Part shown: positions 16,644 through 25,475 of the stretch, piece by piece
Numbering within the stretch: position 1 is the first letter of the stretch
Layout of the letters: each line of letters begins with the position of its first letter
Assembly: GCF_040822085.1 (NCBI RefSeq)
Contig: NZ_CP162006.1
Span: forward strand, 2,418,001-2,482,000
DNA: 64,000 nt
Reading direction: 5' to 3'
DNA from: Rhodoferax sp. WC2427
GTDB taxonomy: Bacteria > Pseudomonadota > Gammaproteobacteria > Burkholderiales > Burkholderiaceae_C
Notes under the pieces: generated by a model
Told to the model about the DNA's origin: nothing
Seen by the model: only the letters and a program-made list of their open reading frames with translations
The model's database searches: none
Translations under genes and position numbers: made by a program

Positions 16644-17750
16644 TCAGGTTTCGTAGACCGACAGGGAGGAGCACGCGCCGCACTTGCCGCACCCGGCCTT
16701 GATGTCGCTGGAGCGCAAATTCGCGTCCGCCACGCTGCGGCCCAGGGGCTGCAGGATGGAGCGCATGAACTCGGGCGAGGGGGCCGCGTGGTCTTCCAGC
16801 GGCGTGCCGCTGATCGGCACAAACGGCACCACAAACGGGTACACGCCCAGCGCCAGCAGCTGGTCGCAGGTCTGCAAAATGGCTTCCCGTGTATCGCCCA
16901 GCCCGGCAAGGATGTAGGTGCTGACCTGGCCCCGGCCAAACACGCGCACGGCCGCTTCAAACGCCTCCATGTAGCGGCTGATCGGCACCTGGGCCTTGCC
17001 GGGCATGATTTTTTCGCGCAGATCGGGCGTGACCACCTCCAGGTGCATGCCTAAGGTGTCGATGCCCGAGGCCCGCATGCGCTCAAACCACACATCCTTG
17101 TCCGGCGGCTCGCACTGGCCCTGGATGGGGATGTTGACGGCGGCCTTGATGGCGAACGCGCTGTCGCACAGCACCTGGGCACCCCGGTCGGTGGCGTTGG
17201 GCGTGCCGGTGGTCATCACCATGTGCTTGATGCCGTCCAGCAGCACGGCGGCGCGGGCCACTTCGGCCAGTTGCTGCGGGGTCTTGTGGGCAATGGTGCG
17301 GCCTGCGGCGAGCGACTGGCCGATTGCGCAGAACTTGCAGGTCTTTTTGCGGCTCTCGTAGCGGATGCAGGTTTGCAGCACCGTGGTGGCCAGCACGTCC
17401 GCGCCGTGCAGCGTGGCGATGTGCGAGTAGGGCACACCGTCCATCGTCTGCAGGGCATAAAAGCGTGGCTGCTTGGGGAAGCTGATGCTGGCAATCGGGA
17501 TGCTGCCGCGCGTTACCACGCTGCGGCCTTGGGCATCGGGTGCCAGCGCGGTGAAGGGCGAGTTCCAGGCGGTGGAGGTGTGCACCGGGACCATGATGGT
17601 ATGGCCGTCCACCGTGACCGCCTTGTGGTCGCTGGGACCCGCGCCGCCCTTGCGGCTGGCCACGCCCGCGCTAGGGTCCACCAGCCGCAGCCCGAAGGAC
17701 TGCAACTCGGTCATCAACTCACGGTTCATAGGTTGGATGCTGAGGTTCAT
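16644..17750 (-). CDS. nitD: Radical SAM enzyme of the Nit1C cluster (MSMEG_0568 family)
   Basis: 368-residue radical SAM protein. The cluster-binding cysteines are not in a simple CxxxCxxC: C128, C138 and C141 give a long first spacing ending in [13 protein letters not shown] motif near the C-terminus (C354, C357, C360) could bind a second iron-sulfur cluster. The TIM-barrel strands follow, e.g. [15 protein letters not shown]. The reaction is not established to my knowledge; radical chemistry upstream of a nitrilase could generate or break a nitrile-bearing intermediate (inference). The start overlaps the nitC end by 32 bp. Confidence 0.87.
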   Translation of the reverse strand: MNLSIQPMNRELMTELQSFGLRLVDPSAGVASRKGGAGPSDHKAVTVDGHTIMVPVHTSTAWNSPFTALAPDAQGRSVVTRGSIPIASISFPKQPRFYALQTMDGVPYSHIATLHGADVLATTVLQTCIRYESRKKTCKFCAIGQSLAAGRTIAHKTPQQLAEVARAAVLLDGIKHMVMTTGTPNATDRGAQVLCDSAFAIKAAVNIPIQGQCEPPDKDVWFERMRASGIDTLGMHLEVVTPDLREKIMPGKAQVPISRYMEAFEAAVRVFGRGQVSTYILAGLGDTREAILQTCDQLLALGVYPFVVPFVPISGTPLEDHAAPSPEFMRSILQPLGRSVADANLRSSDIKAGCGKCGACSSLSVYET

Positions 17751-18714
17751 ACAGGCTTTCAGAAGTGGAGGGGGTGGCGGCCATGCGCTGCAGGGGCACG
17801 GCGGGGCGGTCGTTGAGCACCAGGCCCAGCAGCTCGGGGCGGGCGTAGTGGCCCACCGAATCCATCATGCGTTTGCGCTTGGTGATCAGCGCCATGTCCA
17901 GGTCGGCGATGACCATGCCTTCGCCCTCGGTCAGCGGCGGGGCCAGGTGCTTGCCTTCCGGCGACACGATCGCGGTGTGACATCCGCCGCGCAGGGCTTT
18001 TTGCAGGCTGGCGTCGGGGGTGATGGCCATGATTTGCGCATCGGTCAGCCAGCCGGTGGCGTTGACCACAAAGCAGCCAGACTCCAGCGCGTGGTGGCGG
18101 ATGGTGACCTCCATTTGCTCGGCAAAAATCGGCCCCACCAGCGAGCCAGGAAACTGCGCGCAGTGGATTTCTTCGTGCTGCGCCATCAGGCTATAGCGGG
18201 CCAGCGGGTTGTAGTGCTCCCAGCAGGCCAGTGCGCCGACGCGGCCCACGGCGGTATCCACCACCTTCAGCCCGGCCCCATCGCCCATGCCCCAGACCAT
18301 GCGCTCGTGGTAGGTGGGGGTGATCTTGCGGCGCTTCAGCGCCAGGCTGCCGTCGGCATCGAACACCAGTTGGGTGTTGTACAGGCTGCCATGGTCGCGC
18401 TCGTTCACGCCCAGCACCACCACCATGCCGTGGGCCCGCGCCTGCTCGGCCACCGCCGCCGTCACCGGGCCGGGCACCACCACGGCGCGCTCATACAGCT
18501 TGAGGTGGGGCGCGCCCTGCAGCACCGGCGGAAGCACGAACGAGAAGTAGGGGTAGTAGGGCATGAAGGTCTCGGGGAAGACCATGATCTGCACGCCCTT
18601 GGCGGCCCCTTCGGCTATGGCTGCGCACACCCGCTCCAGCGTGCCCTCGGGGCGTTCAAAGTCCGGGGCGATCTGCACCGCCGCGGCACGTACGGTTGTG
18701 GGTGTGGCGGCCAT
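17719..18714 (-). CDS. nitC: Nitrilase of the Nit6803 type
   Basis: 331-residue carbon-nitrogen hydrolase that converts nitriles to carboxylate and ammonia. The catalytic residues are visible: E48 in [13 protein letters not shown]130 in [11 protein letters not shown] (with E137 as the second structural glutamate) and the nucleophile C164 in CWEHYNP. The length and the PYYPYF signature match the Nit6803 subgroup rather than plant or Rhodococcus nitrilases. In Nit1C-bearing Pseudomonas the cluster is reported as required for cyanide assimilation. It begins directly at the nitB stop with no gap, and its 3' end overlaps nitD by 32 bp. Confidence 0.93.
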   Translation of the reverse strand: MAATPTTVRAAAVQIAPDFERPEGTLERVCAAIAEGAAKGVQIMVFPETFMPYYPYFSFVLPPVLQGAPHLKLYERAVVVPGPVTAAVAEQARAHGMVVVLGVNERDHGSLYNTQLVFDADGSLALKRRKITPTYHERMVWGMGDGAGLKVVDTAVGRVGALACWEHYNPLARYSLMAQHEEIHCAQFPGSLVGPIFAEQMEVTIRHHALESGCFVVNATGWLTDAQIMAITPDASLQKALRGGCHTAIVSPEGKHLAPPLTEGEGMVIADLDMALITKRKRMMDSVGHYARPELLGLVLNDRPAVPLQRMAATPSTSESLYEPQHPTYEP

Positions 18715-19197
18715 TTACAGGGTCCAGGTGTCGAGGATGACGGCACCGGCCTTTTTGTGGATCAGCACGATGTCCAGCACGTCCAGCGGGCTGATCGGGC
18801 GGATGCCTTCTATCAACGCGCCTTCGCCGTGGCCGTAGAGCGCCTGCAGCGCAAAGCGGCAGGCGTAGACCTTGCCGCCCTCGGCCATGAACTTGGTGAT
18901 CTGGTTGTTGAAGTTCTGGTGGCCGGGGAAAGCCTCGTCGCCCAGCGTGGGAAAGCCGCGTTGCACGCCCAACGTGACACCCGGGCCGTACAGCAGCACC
19001 GAGGTCTCGAAACCCTTGCGCTGCAAACGGGTGGCCTGCAGCAGGTTGACGAAGCCGATGGAGCCTTCAAAGGCCACCGTGTGGAAGGTGACCAGGGCTT
19101 TCTCGCCCGGTGCGGCCTTCACGTCTTCAAACACTTTTTCTTCGTAATCGACAAGGTAGTCGCCTTTGGCGTTGGCGGGCTTGGTGACTTTGGGCAT
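18715..19197 (-). CDS. nitB: First Nit1C protein, MSMEG_0572/Sll0783 family
   Basis: 160-residue conserved protein named in databases for nitrogen-starvation response in cyanobacteria. Visible features: basic N-terminus, then alternating strands and helices with [20 protein letters not shown], a [20 protein letters not shown] loop and a [17 protein letters not shown] segment; this resembles a DsrE/peroxiredoxin-like Rossmann pattern, unproven. It is the first gene of the operon. The ATG at 19197 has GGAGA at a good distance, and a sigma-54-like promoter lies about 50 bp upstream. Its stop abuts the nitC ATG. Confidence 0.85.
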   Translation of the reverse strand: MPKVTKPANAKGDYLVDYEEKVFEDVKAAPGEKALVTFHTVAFEGSIGFVNLLQATRLQRKGFETSVLLYGPGVTLGVQRGFPTLGDEAFPGHQNFNNQITKFMAEGGKVYACRFALQALYGHGEGALIEGIRPISPLDVLDIVLIHKKAGAVILDTWTL

Positions 19198-19247
19198 GGG
19201 GAATCTCCGGTAGAGGTGGATAAATGAAGGGAAGCGCCCTGGACATT

Positions 19248-19264
19248 TCGCACGCTCCGTGCCA
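19248..19264 (-). promoter_or_regulatory. Sigma-54-type -24/-12 promoter of the nit operon
   Basis: On the minus strand the sequence reads TGGCACGGAGCGTGCGA. The -24 box TGGCACG is perfect, and the GC of the -12 element lies at exactly the required spacing. The -12 box (GTGCG) has two mismatches to TTGCW. Transcription would start near 19238, giving a leader of about 40 nt to the nitB ATG. This fits nitrogen control through NtrC or a dedicated activator. Confidence 0.6.
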
Positions 19265-19497
19265 CGGAAACGGACCCACCATACGATCAAGTCGCCATCA
19301 AACCCGCCGGATATGCCCCGGCGGTTTAAAAACTTTTTTTCAGGCCCTGAAAGCAGCGCTTGGCGGTGTTTTTCCGCACTGGATTAATGCGTTTTCCATG
19401 CGATCAATGCACCCGATAAACTGTTTTTGTGCACCAGCAGGATGCACAATCTCGGTGTGCAGCGGGCTTGGAACTTGCATCAATGATTGGATGCCAA

Positions 19498-19520
19498 TGC
19501 AATCAAGTCATGCGATCAAG
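19498..19520 (+). promoter_or_regulatory. Tandem direct repeat, candidate MocR operator
   Basis: TGCAATCAAG (19498-19507) and TGCGATCAAG (19511-19520) are direct repeats 13 bp apart. Single related sites lie at 19282 and 19399. MocR/GabR-type regulators typically bind direct repeats in the divergent promoter region next to their own gene, which is the arrangement here. Confidence 0.45.
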
Positions 19521-19777
19521 TTGAACGACCCGGTCACTCAACCTCGGTTCCTCAGTTGACCGCTTGTTCTTCTCAATAAAACCAAATGGCTTTTGAGCGC
19601 CTCAACTTCAAACGGCTCACCTCTTGGGTGAACCACGCTACACACCCGATTGCACCAATGGGGCCGCGTCTGGGGTCGTTACTCCGCCTGGTGGGCATGG
19701 GCCCGCTGCGTTGTCGCGCCTACCCATCCACGCCCCCAACGGCACACTCAGGCGCGTCCAACTAAGGAACCTCGGTT

Positions 19778-21169
19778 GTGAACAAAACCCCCGCCCACTG
19801 GATCAAGAAGCTGCACAAGAGCGACAAACCGGCCTACCTCTTGATGGCCGACCTGATTGCCGACGACGTGCGCACCGGCCGATTGGTAGCCCGCGACCGC
19901 CTGCCCACGTTGCGCGAGCTGGCCGGGGACCTGCAGCTCAACTACACCACCGTGGCGCGCGGCTACAGCGAGGCCCGCAAGCGCGGTCTGATTGACAGCC
20001 ACGCGGGCATGGGCACCTACGTGCGCGGCTCCAGCCCCAGCCTGCCCCTGCGCGGCGGCAGCGCGGCCGAGATGACCATGAACCTGCCGCCCGAGCCCCA
20101 AGACCCGGCTTTGCTGGCCCACATGCATGACACAGCAGCCGGTGTGATGGCCAGCGCCGACCTGTACGCCTTGCTGCGCTACCAGGACTTTGGCGGCACC
20201 CTGCACGACCGCGAGGTGGCCGCCCAGTGGCTGCGCCGCCGCGTGCCCACCTGCCGGGTGGAGCAGGTGCTGGTCTGCCCCGGCATCCACAGCGTGCTCA
20301 CCGCACTGTTCTCGCAACTGGCGCGCCCCGGCGAACTGGTGTGTGTAGAGGCACTGACCTATCCCGGTGTAAAAGCCATCGCTGCCCAGCTCGGCATCCA
20401 GCTGCACGCGCTGCCACTGGACGACGACGGCCCCAGCGCCGAAGCCTTCGAGCACGCCTGCAAAACCCTGCACCCCAAGGCGCTGTACTGCAACCCCACG
20501 CTGCTCAACCCCACCACCGCCACCGTCAGCCGCTCCCGCCGCGAAGCCCTGGCCGATGTAGCGCTGCGCTACGCCATTCCGATCATTGAAGACGATGCCT
20601 ATGCGATGTTGCCCAGGGACATGCCGCCGACCATGGCCACCCTGGCCCCGGGCCTCACCTACTACATCACCGGCTTCGCCAAATGCTTTGGCGCGGGCCT
20701 GCGCAACGCCTATGTGTGCTCGCCCGGCGACCGCCAGTCGCAGCGGCTGGCCGGGGCCCTGCGCGCCACCACGGTGATGGCCTCGCCGTTCACCAACGCA
20801 CTCGCCACCTTCTGGGTGGAAGACGGCACGGCCGACGCCATGCTGCAAGCCATCCGCAGCGAATGCGCCGCCCGCCAGGCGGTGGCCGAACGCCACCTCG
20901 CCCCCTTTGGCATGCGCGGCCACCCCGAGGCCTTCCACCTGTGGCTGCCCGTGGCCGAGGGCTGGAGCCCCGTGGAACTGGCCGCCCACCTGCGCGGCCA
21001 GGGCGTGGGCGTGGTGGCCAGCGCCGCGTTTTCCACCGACGGCGACCCGCCCGATGCCGTGCGCATCTGCCTGGGCGGCCCCACCACGCTGGACGAATGC
21101 GAGCGCGGCATGCACCTAGTGGCTGATACGCTGCTACACCCTGTTCACCACCACGCCACCAACCTTTAA
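19778..21169 (+). CDS. MocR-type (GntR-HTH plus aminotransferase-like) regulator
   Basis: 463-residue transcription factor. It has an N-terminal GntR winged helix (about 15-90, with [20 protein letters not shown]) fused to a fold-type I aminotransferase-like domain (about 110-455). The PLP-binding features are kept: [15 protein letters not shown] and K302 in [13 protein letters not shown] is therefore probably bound as a sensing cofactor that reacts with an amine or amino-acid effector. It is divergent from the Nit1C operon and likely controls it. It starts with GTG, with an AAGGAA upstream. Two small genes, an NTF2-like protein and cyanase, follow on the same strand. Confidence 0.9.
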   Translation: MNKTPAHWIKKLHKSDKPAYLLMADLIADDVRTGRLVARDRLPTLRELAGDLQLNYTTVARGYSEARKRGLIDSHAGMGTYVRGSSPSLPLRGGSAAEMTMNLPPEPQDPALLAHMHDTAAGVMASADLYALLRYQDFGGTLHDREVAAQWLRRRVPTCRVEQVLVCPGIHSVLTALFSQLARPGELVCVEALTYPGVKAIAAQLGIQLHALPLDDDGPSAEAFEHACKTLHPKALYCNPTLLNPTTATVSRSRREALADVALRYAIPIIEDDAYAMLPRDMPPTMATLAPGLTYYITGFAKCFGAGLRNAYVCSPGDRQSQRLAGALRATTVMASPFTNALATFWVEDGTADAMLQAIRSECAARQAVAERHLAPFGMRGHPEAFHLWLPVAEGWSPVELAAHLRGQGVGVVASAAFSTDGDPPDAVRICLGGPTTLDECERGMHLVADTLLHPVHHHATNL

Positions 21170-21183
21170 CCCGAGGAGACACC

Positions 21184-21651
21184 ATGGAAACCAAACCCCC
21201 ACTGCCGCCGTTCACGCAAGAGACCGCCACGCAAAAGACCCGCATGGCCGAAGATGCCTGGAACAGCCGCGACCCCGACCGCGTGGTGCAGGTCTACACC
21301 GAAGACACCCGCTGGCGCAACCGCGCCGAGTTCCCCACCGGCCGCGCCGAAGTGCACCAGTTTTTGACCCGCAAATGGGCCAAGGAGCTGGACTACCGCC
21401 TCATCAAGGAGCTGTGGGCGCACGCGGGCAACCGCATCGCCGTGCGCTTTGCCTACGAGTGGCACGACGCGGCAGGCCAGTGGTTTCGCAGCTACGGCAA
21501 CGAAAACTGGGAGTTCACCGAGCACGGCCTGATGGCCTGGCGCTTTGCCAGCATCAACGACCTGGCGATTACCGAGGCTGAGCGCAAATTCCACTGGCCC
21601 CTGGGGCGCAGACCCGACGACCACCCCTCGCTGAGTGCTATGGGTTTATAG
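21184..21651 (+). CDS. NTF2-like (DUF1348) protein
   Basis: 155-residue cytoplasmic protein of the SnoaL/NTF2-like cone fold, DUF1348 type. It shows the N-terminal helix with [20 protein letters not shown], then WRNRAEF, and the strand set [26 protein letters not shown]. The fold encloses a small-molecule pocket; no catalytic role is known to me for this family. It lies 14 bp after the MocR gene with a GAGGAGA site, so it is almost certainly co-transcribed, and cyanase follows after 94 bp containing a dispersed repeat copy. A link to nitrile or cyanate use is by context only. Confidence 0.85.
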   Translation: METKPPLPPFTQETATQKTRMAEDAWNSRDPDRVVQVYTEDTRWRNRAEFPTGRAEVHQFLTRKWAKELDYRLIKELWAHAGNRIAVRFAYEWHDAAGQWFRSYGNENWEFTEHGLMAWRFASINDLAITEAERKFHWPLGRRPDDHPSLSAMGL

Positions 21652-21656
21652 AGAAA

Positions 21657-21725
21657 TTTTCAGCCTGTGATTGGCAGCTTGTGCTTATGGATAGAGCGTA
21701 AGCAGCTATCAAAAAGATACTATTT
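21657..21725 (+). repeat. Dispersed repeat copy 4 (between NTF2-like gene and cynS)
   Basis: TTTTCAGCCTGTGATTGGCAG, GTGCTTATGGATAGAGCG, TAAGCAGCTATCAAAAAGATAC. A TAA is in the GAGCGTAA segment. Located in the cynS leader, where it could fold in the mRNA. Confidence 0.75.
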
Positions 21726-21745
21726 TTTTCAAAACCGGAGTTTTC

Positions 21746-22189
21746 ATGAACCGCTTAGAGATCACCGAAAAAATCATCACCGTCAAGGTCTCCAAAGGCA
21801 TCCAGTGGGCCGACGTGGCCAAAAAGGTCGGCCAGTCCAAGGAATGGACCACGGCCGCCTGCCTGGGCCAGATGACCTGCGATGCGGCCCAGGCCAAGGC
21901 CATTGGCAAGATATTCGGCCTGACCAGCGACGAGCAAAAGTGGCTGCAGGTGGTGCCCTACAAAGGCTCGTTGCCCACCCCCGTGCCCACCGACCCGCTG
22001 ATCTACCGCTGGTACGAGATCGTCAGCGTCTACGGCAGCACCATCAAGGAGCTGATCCACGAAGAGTTCGGCGACGGCATCATGAGCGCCATCGATTTCA
22101 GCATGGACATCGAGCGCCAGCCCGACCCCAAAGGCGACCGGGTGCGGGTGGTGCTGTCGGGCAAGTTTTTGCCGTACAAGACGTATTGA
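21746..22189 (+). CDS. cynS: Cyanase (cyanate hydratase) CynS
   Basis: Converts cyanate plus bicarbonate to CO2 and carbamate, which decays to ammonia and CO2. The 147-residue protein has an N-terminal HTH-like dimerisation domain and the decamer catalytic domain. The active-site residues are all present: R88 and E91 in LIYRWYEIV and S114 in GIMSAIDFS. The length is close to the E. coli enzyme (156). It lies at the end of the MocR-NTF2-cynS set beside the Nit1C operon, so cyanide/nitrile and cyanate nitrogen use are encoded side by side. No cynT carbonic anhydrase or cyanate permease is adjacent. Confidence 0.96.
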   Translation: MNRLEITEKIITVKVSKGIQWADVAKKVGQSKEWTTAACLGQMTCDAAQAKAIGKIFGLTSDEQKWLQVVPYKGSLPTPVPTDPLIYRWYEIVSVYGSTIKELIHEEFGDGIMSAIDFSMDIERQPDPKGDRVRVVLSGKFLPYKTY

Positions 22190-22268
22190 GACCCGTGCGC
22201 AGCCCTGGGGGGGGTGGATTGCAGGTGCACACTGAAAATATGCCGCACCGATCGAGGCACCCAGGTAA

Positions 22269-22724
22269 CTACAAATCCAGCGCCATGAATACGCTGTGCG
22301 GGTTTTCGCGGTAGTGCGCGAAGGGGCCACAGAAGCTGAAGCCTACGCTGGCGTAAAGCTTTTGGGCGGGATGGAAGGCTTCTGCGGTGCCGGTTTCCAG
22401 GCTCAGGCGGGCGTAGCCGCGGGTTTTGGCGACCTGCAGGATGTGCTGCAGCAAGGCGCGTCCGGCACCCCGGCCCCGGTGGGCGGCGGGGGTGCGCATG
22501 GACTTGAGCTCGCCGTGGTGGGCGTCGAGCTGTTTTAGCGCACCGCAGCCCAGCAGCAGCGGGCCGTCCCAGGCGGTCCAGAAGCTGATGCCGGGGGCGC
22601 GCAGTTGGGTGATGTCCAGGGCATGCACGCTCTCGGGCGGCGACAAGGCGTACATGCTGTCCAGGTGCTCTTGCAGCAGGGCCCGGATCTCCGGTCCGCT
22701 GAGGTCGTCGGTTCTGATCTGCAT
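22269..22724 (-). CDS. GNAT-family N-acetyltransferase
   Basis: 151-residue stand-alone GNAT acetyltransferase. The CoA-binding loop is HRGRGAGRALLQHIL, preceded by ELKSMRTPAA and followed by ARLSLETGT, a pattern common to amino-acid or small-amine acetyltransferases. The substrate cannot be inferred. ATG 22724 was chosen over 22739 because the family starts at the MQIRTDDLSG segment and GGGTGG lies just upstream. The gene runs toward cynS, so the two are convergent. A reversed copy of the dispersed repeat separates it from fabI. Confidence 0.85.
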   Translation of the reverse strand: MQIRTDDLSGPEIRALLQEHLDSMYALSPPESVHALDITQLRAPGISFWTAWDGPLLLGCGALKQLDAHHGELKSMRTPAAHRGRGAGRALLQHILQVAKTRGYARLSLETGTAEAFHPAQKLYASVGFSFCGPFAHYRENPHSVFMALDL

Positions 22725-22744
22725 GGCGTCCACCCGCATGCTTT

Positions 22745-22796
22745 ATTTTTGATAGCTGCTCACGCCCATTCCATAAGCGCCAGCAGCACTTTTGGC
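22745..22796 (-). repeat. Dispersed repeat copy 5 (reverse orientation, intergenic)
   Basis: On the minus strand: GCCAAAAGTGCTGCTGGCGC, TTATGGAATGGGCG, TGAGCAGCTATCAAAAAT. It lies immediately 3' of fabI and 5' of the GNAT gene. This is the only copy seen in this orientation. Confidence 0.78.
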
Positions 22797-23582
22797 TTAA
22801 GCCGCTTCGCCGATGCCGCCCACGACCTGGCTGAAGCCGCCGTCCACATAGGTGATCTCGGCGCTGACGCCTGCGGCCAGGTCGCTCAGCAAGAAGGCGG
22901 CTACGTTGCCCACGTCGTCGATGGTCACGTTGCGGCGGATGGGGCATTCGGCGGTGGCTTTGAGCATCTTGCCGAAGTCCTTGATGCCGCTGGCGGCCAG
23001 GGTCTTGATGGGGCCGGCGCTGATGCCGTTGACGCGCACGCCCTTGGGGCCCACCGATTCGGCCAGGTAGCGCACGCTGGCTTCCAGGCTGGCTTTGGCC
23101 AGGCCCATGGTGTTGTAGTTGGGCAAGACGCGCAGGCTGCCCAGGTAGGTCAGCGTGAGCAGGGCGGCCTTGTCGCTGAGATAGGGCAGGGCGGCCTTGG
23201 CCATGGCGGGGAAGCTGTAGGCACTGATGTCGTGGGCCACGCGGAAGCTTTCGCGGCTCAGGCCTTCCAGAAAGTCGCCGGTGATGGCCTCGCGCGGCGC
23301 AAAGCCGATGCTGTGGACGAAGCCGTCAAACGTGGGCCAGGTCTGGGCCAGGTCGGTGAACAGCTTGTCGATTTGGGCGTCGTCGCCCACGTCGCAGTCA
23401 AAGATGAGCTTGGAGTCGAAATCGGCGGCGAATTCGGTGATGCGGTCCTTGAAACGCTCACCCACGTAGCTGAATGCCAGCTCCGCGCCTTCGCGGCGGC
23501 AGGCCTTGGCAATGCCGTAGGCGATGGAGCGGTTGCTCAGAACACCGGTGATGAGTAGTTTTTTGCCAGCCAGAAAGCCCAT
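22797..23582 (-). CDS. fabI: Enoyl-ACP reductase FabI
   Basis: NADH-dependent enoyl-ACP reductase, last step of the fatty-acid elongation cycle and the triclosan target class. The 261-residue protein is an SDR-fold enzyme with [13 protein letters not shown] as the nucleotide loop, [10 protein letters not shown], and the FabI catalytic set in LTYLG and [13 protein letters not shown] (two Tyr and a Lys). The FabI-specific [11 protein letters not shown] segment follows. A strong hairpin lies in its leader at 23606-23639. The gene appears monocistronic and divergent from the yej operon. Confidence 0.97.
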   Translation of the reverse strand: MGFLAGKKLLITGVLSNRSIAYGIAKACRREGAELAFSYVGERFKDRITEFAADFDSKLIFDCDVGDDAQIDKLFTDLAQTWPTFDGFVHSIGFAPREAITGDFLEGLSRESFRVAHDISAYSFPAMAKAALPYLSDKAALLTLTYLGSLRVLPNYNTMGLAKASLEASVRYLAESVGPKGVRVNGISAGPIKTLAASGIKDFGKMLKATAECPIRRNVTIDDVGNVAAFLLSDLAAGVSAEITYVDGGFSQVVGGIGEAA

Positions 23583-23605
23583 GTGTATCTCCTGAAAAAG
23601 TAAGC

Positions 23606-23639
23606 GACACGGGCTATTCCCTGCGGAACAGCCCGTGTC
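23606..23639 (-). promoter_or_regulatory. Long hairpin in the fabI leader
   Basis: Fifteen-base arms (GACACGGGCTATTCC and GGAACAGCCCGTGTC) with a single mismatch around a CTGC loop. On the minus strand it is followed by GCTTACTTTTTC, 24 bp from the fabI ATG. It is not a classic terminator because the T run is offset by six bases. It may act as a leader structure for fabI or as a protein-binding palindrome between fabI and yejA. Confidence 0.5.
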
Positions 23640-23662
23640 AAAAAGTATTGCAGAATTGTCGC

Positions 23663-25462
23663 ATGCGGGTTACGGCTGTTTTACTTTCGATGTGCTGCTG
23701 CGTGCCCGCCTGGGGCGCGCATGCCTACGCGCAATTTGGCGACGTGAAATACCCCGCCGGGTTCGCGCATTTCAGCTATGTGAACCCCGACGCGCCCAAG
23801 GGCGGCGAGATCCGCATGGTGCCGCCCACCCGGCCCACCAACTTCGACAAGTTCAACCCCTTCACCCTCAAGGGCACGCCGCCTTTTGGCATCTCGGGCA
23901 TGCTGATGGAGACGCTGCTGGTGGGCAATATGGAAGAGCCCACCACCGCCTACGGCCTGCTGGCCGAGGATGTGGAGGTGGCCCCCGACAAACTCAGCGC
24001 CACGTTCAAGCTGCACCCCGCCGCCCGCTTCCATGACGGCACGCCGGTGCTGGCCGCCGACGTGGCGTACTCCTTCAATACCCTGGTGGGCAAACTGGCC
24101 GCGCCGCAGTACCGCAGCATCTTTGCCGAGGTCAAGGGCGTAGCGGTGCTGGGCGAGCGCACGGTGCGCTTCGACTTTGCCAACCCCAACCCCGAGCTGC
24201 CGCTGGTAGTGGGCACCGGCCTGCCGGTGTTCAGCCGCGCCTGGGGCAAGGGCCTGCCGTTCGACCAGATCGTGGAGCAGGTGCCGATCGGCTCCGGCCC
24301 GTACAAGATCACCCAGCCCAAACTGGGCCGCGACATCACCTACACCCGCGACCCGGCCTATTGGGCGCGCGACCTGGGCGTGCGCAAGGGCCAGTTCAAC
24401 TTCGACCGCATCACGTACAAAATCTACCTGGACGAAACCGCCCGTTTCGAGGGCCTGCGGGCGGGGGAATTTGACTTCATGCGCGAATTCATCTCGCGCA
24501 ACTGGGCGCGGCAGTACGTGGGCAAGCAGTTTGACAACGGTACGTTGAAAAAAGCCACCTTCGTGAACCGCAACCCCGGCGACTTCCAGGGCTATGTGCT
24601 GAACCTGCGCAACCCCAAATTCAAAGACGTGCGGGTGCGCGAGGCGCTGGGCCTGGCGATGGATTTTGAGTGGCTGAACCGCCAGCTGTTCTACGGTGCC
24701 TACCAGCGCGTCAACGGCTACTTCCCCAACAGCGAATTCCAGGCCCAGGGCCTGCCCGGCGCGGACGAGCTGGCTCTGCTGGAGCCCCTGCGGGCGAAAC
24801 TGCGGCCCGAGGTGTTTGGCCCCGCCTACCTGTCGCCCAGCACCGCGCCGCCGCGCAGCCTGCGCGACAACCTGCGCCAGGCGCAAAAGCTGCTGCACGA
24901 GGCCGGCTGGGACTATGCCGACGGCGCACTGCGCAACGCCAAGGGCGAGGCCTTCACCATCGAGTTTCTGAATGACCAGCCCAGCCTCGCGCGGGTGATC
25001 GCACCGCTGCAAAAGTCGCTGGAGAAGCTGGGAATTGCGCTGCAGCTGCGGGTGGTGGATTTCTCGCTGTCCAAGCAAAAAATGGATGCGTTTGATTTCG
25101 AAATGACCAGCGTGCGCTTGGTGGGCAGCACCGCCCCCGGTGGCGAGTTGCTGGAGCTGTTTGGCTCCAAGGCAGCGGCCACGCCCGGCTCCAACAACAC
25201 CTGGGGCATTGCCGACCCCGCCGTGGATGCGCTGTTGCAAAAGGTGGTGACCGCCACCACCCGGCCCGCGCTGGCCACCGCCATGCGCGCCCTGGACCGG
25301 GTGCTGACGCACGGCCACTATTCCATCCCGCAGTGGTTCAGCAACGCCTTCTTTGTAGGCTACCGGCCCGCGCCCTTCGTGCTGCCCGCCACCACGCCGC
25401 CCTACTACCAGGTAGACGGCTGGGCCAGCAGCACCTGGTGGGCTTCGCCCAGCAACAAGTAG
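23663..25462 (+). CDS. yejA: Peptide ABC transporter substrate-binding protein (YejA type)
   Basis: Periplasmic binding protein of SBP family 5, 599 residues, with a Sec signal peptide at 1-25. The order [32 protein letters not shown] and later GSGPYKI is typical of YejA-like microcin C/peptide binders. It delivers peptides to the YejBEF permease encoded directly downstream, which is known in enterics for microcin C and antimicrobial peptide uptake. The ATG at 23663 was preferred over the in-frame TTG at 23648 because it places the signal peptide correctly. It is divergent from fabI, with the fabI leader hairpin in the shared region. Confidence 0.92.
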   Translation: MRVTAVLLSMCCCVPAWGAHAYAQFGDVKYPAGFAHFSYVNPDAPKGGEIRMVPPTRPTNFDKFNPFTLKGTPPFGISGMLMETLLVGNMEEPTTAYGLLAEDVEVAPDKLSATFKLHPAARFHDGTPVLAADVAYSFNTLVGKLAAPQYRSIFAEVKGVAVLGERTVRFDFANPNPELPLVVGTGLPVFSRAWGKGLPFDQIVEQVPIGSGPYKITQPKLGRDITYTRDPAYWARDLGVRKGQFNFDRITYKIYLDETARFEGLRAGEFDFMREFISRNWARQYVGKQFDNGTLKKATFVNRNPGDFQGYVLNLRNPKFKDVRVREALGLAMDFEWLNRQLFYGAYQRVNGYFPNSEFQAQGLPGADELALLEPLRAKLRPEVFGPAYLSPSTAPPRSLRDNLRQAQKLLHEAGWDYADGALRNAKGEAFTIEFLNDQPSLARVIAPLQKSLEKLGIALQLRVVDFSLSKQKMDAFDFEMTSVRLVGSTAPGGELLELFGSKAAATPGSNNTWGIADPAVDALLQKVVTATTRPALATAMRALDRVLTHGHYSIPQWFSNAFFVGYRPAPFVLPATTPPYYQVDGWASSTWWASPSNK

Positions 25463-25475
25463 CCATTCCATAGCC

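Larger units (their letters stand above)
19198..19777. promoter_or_regulatory. 580-bp divergent control region between nitB and the MocR regulator
   Basis: The only gene-free stretch over 300 bp. It is distinctly less GC-rich than its surroundings. It contains the sigma-54-like site near nitB, three or more copies of a GATCAA-type motif (TACGATCAAG at 19282-19291, TGCGATCAAT at 19399-19408, and the tandem pair at 19498-19520), and the regulator's GTG start with an AAGGAA upstream. I found no convincing ORF or RNA gene in it. Confidence 0.6.
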
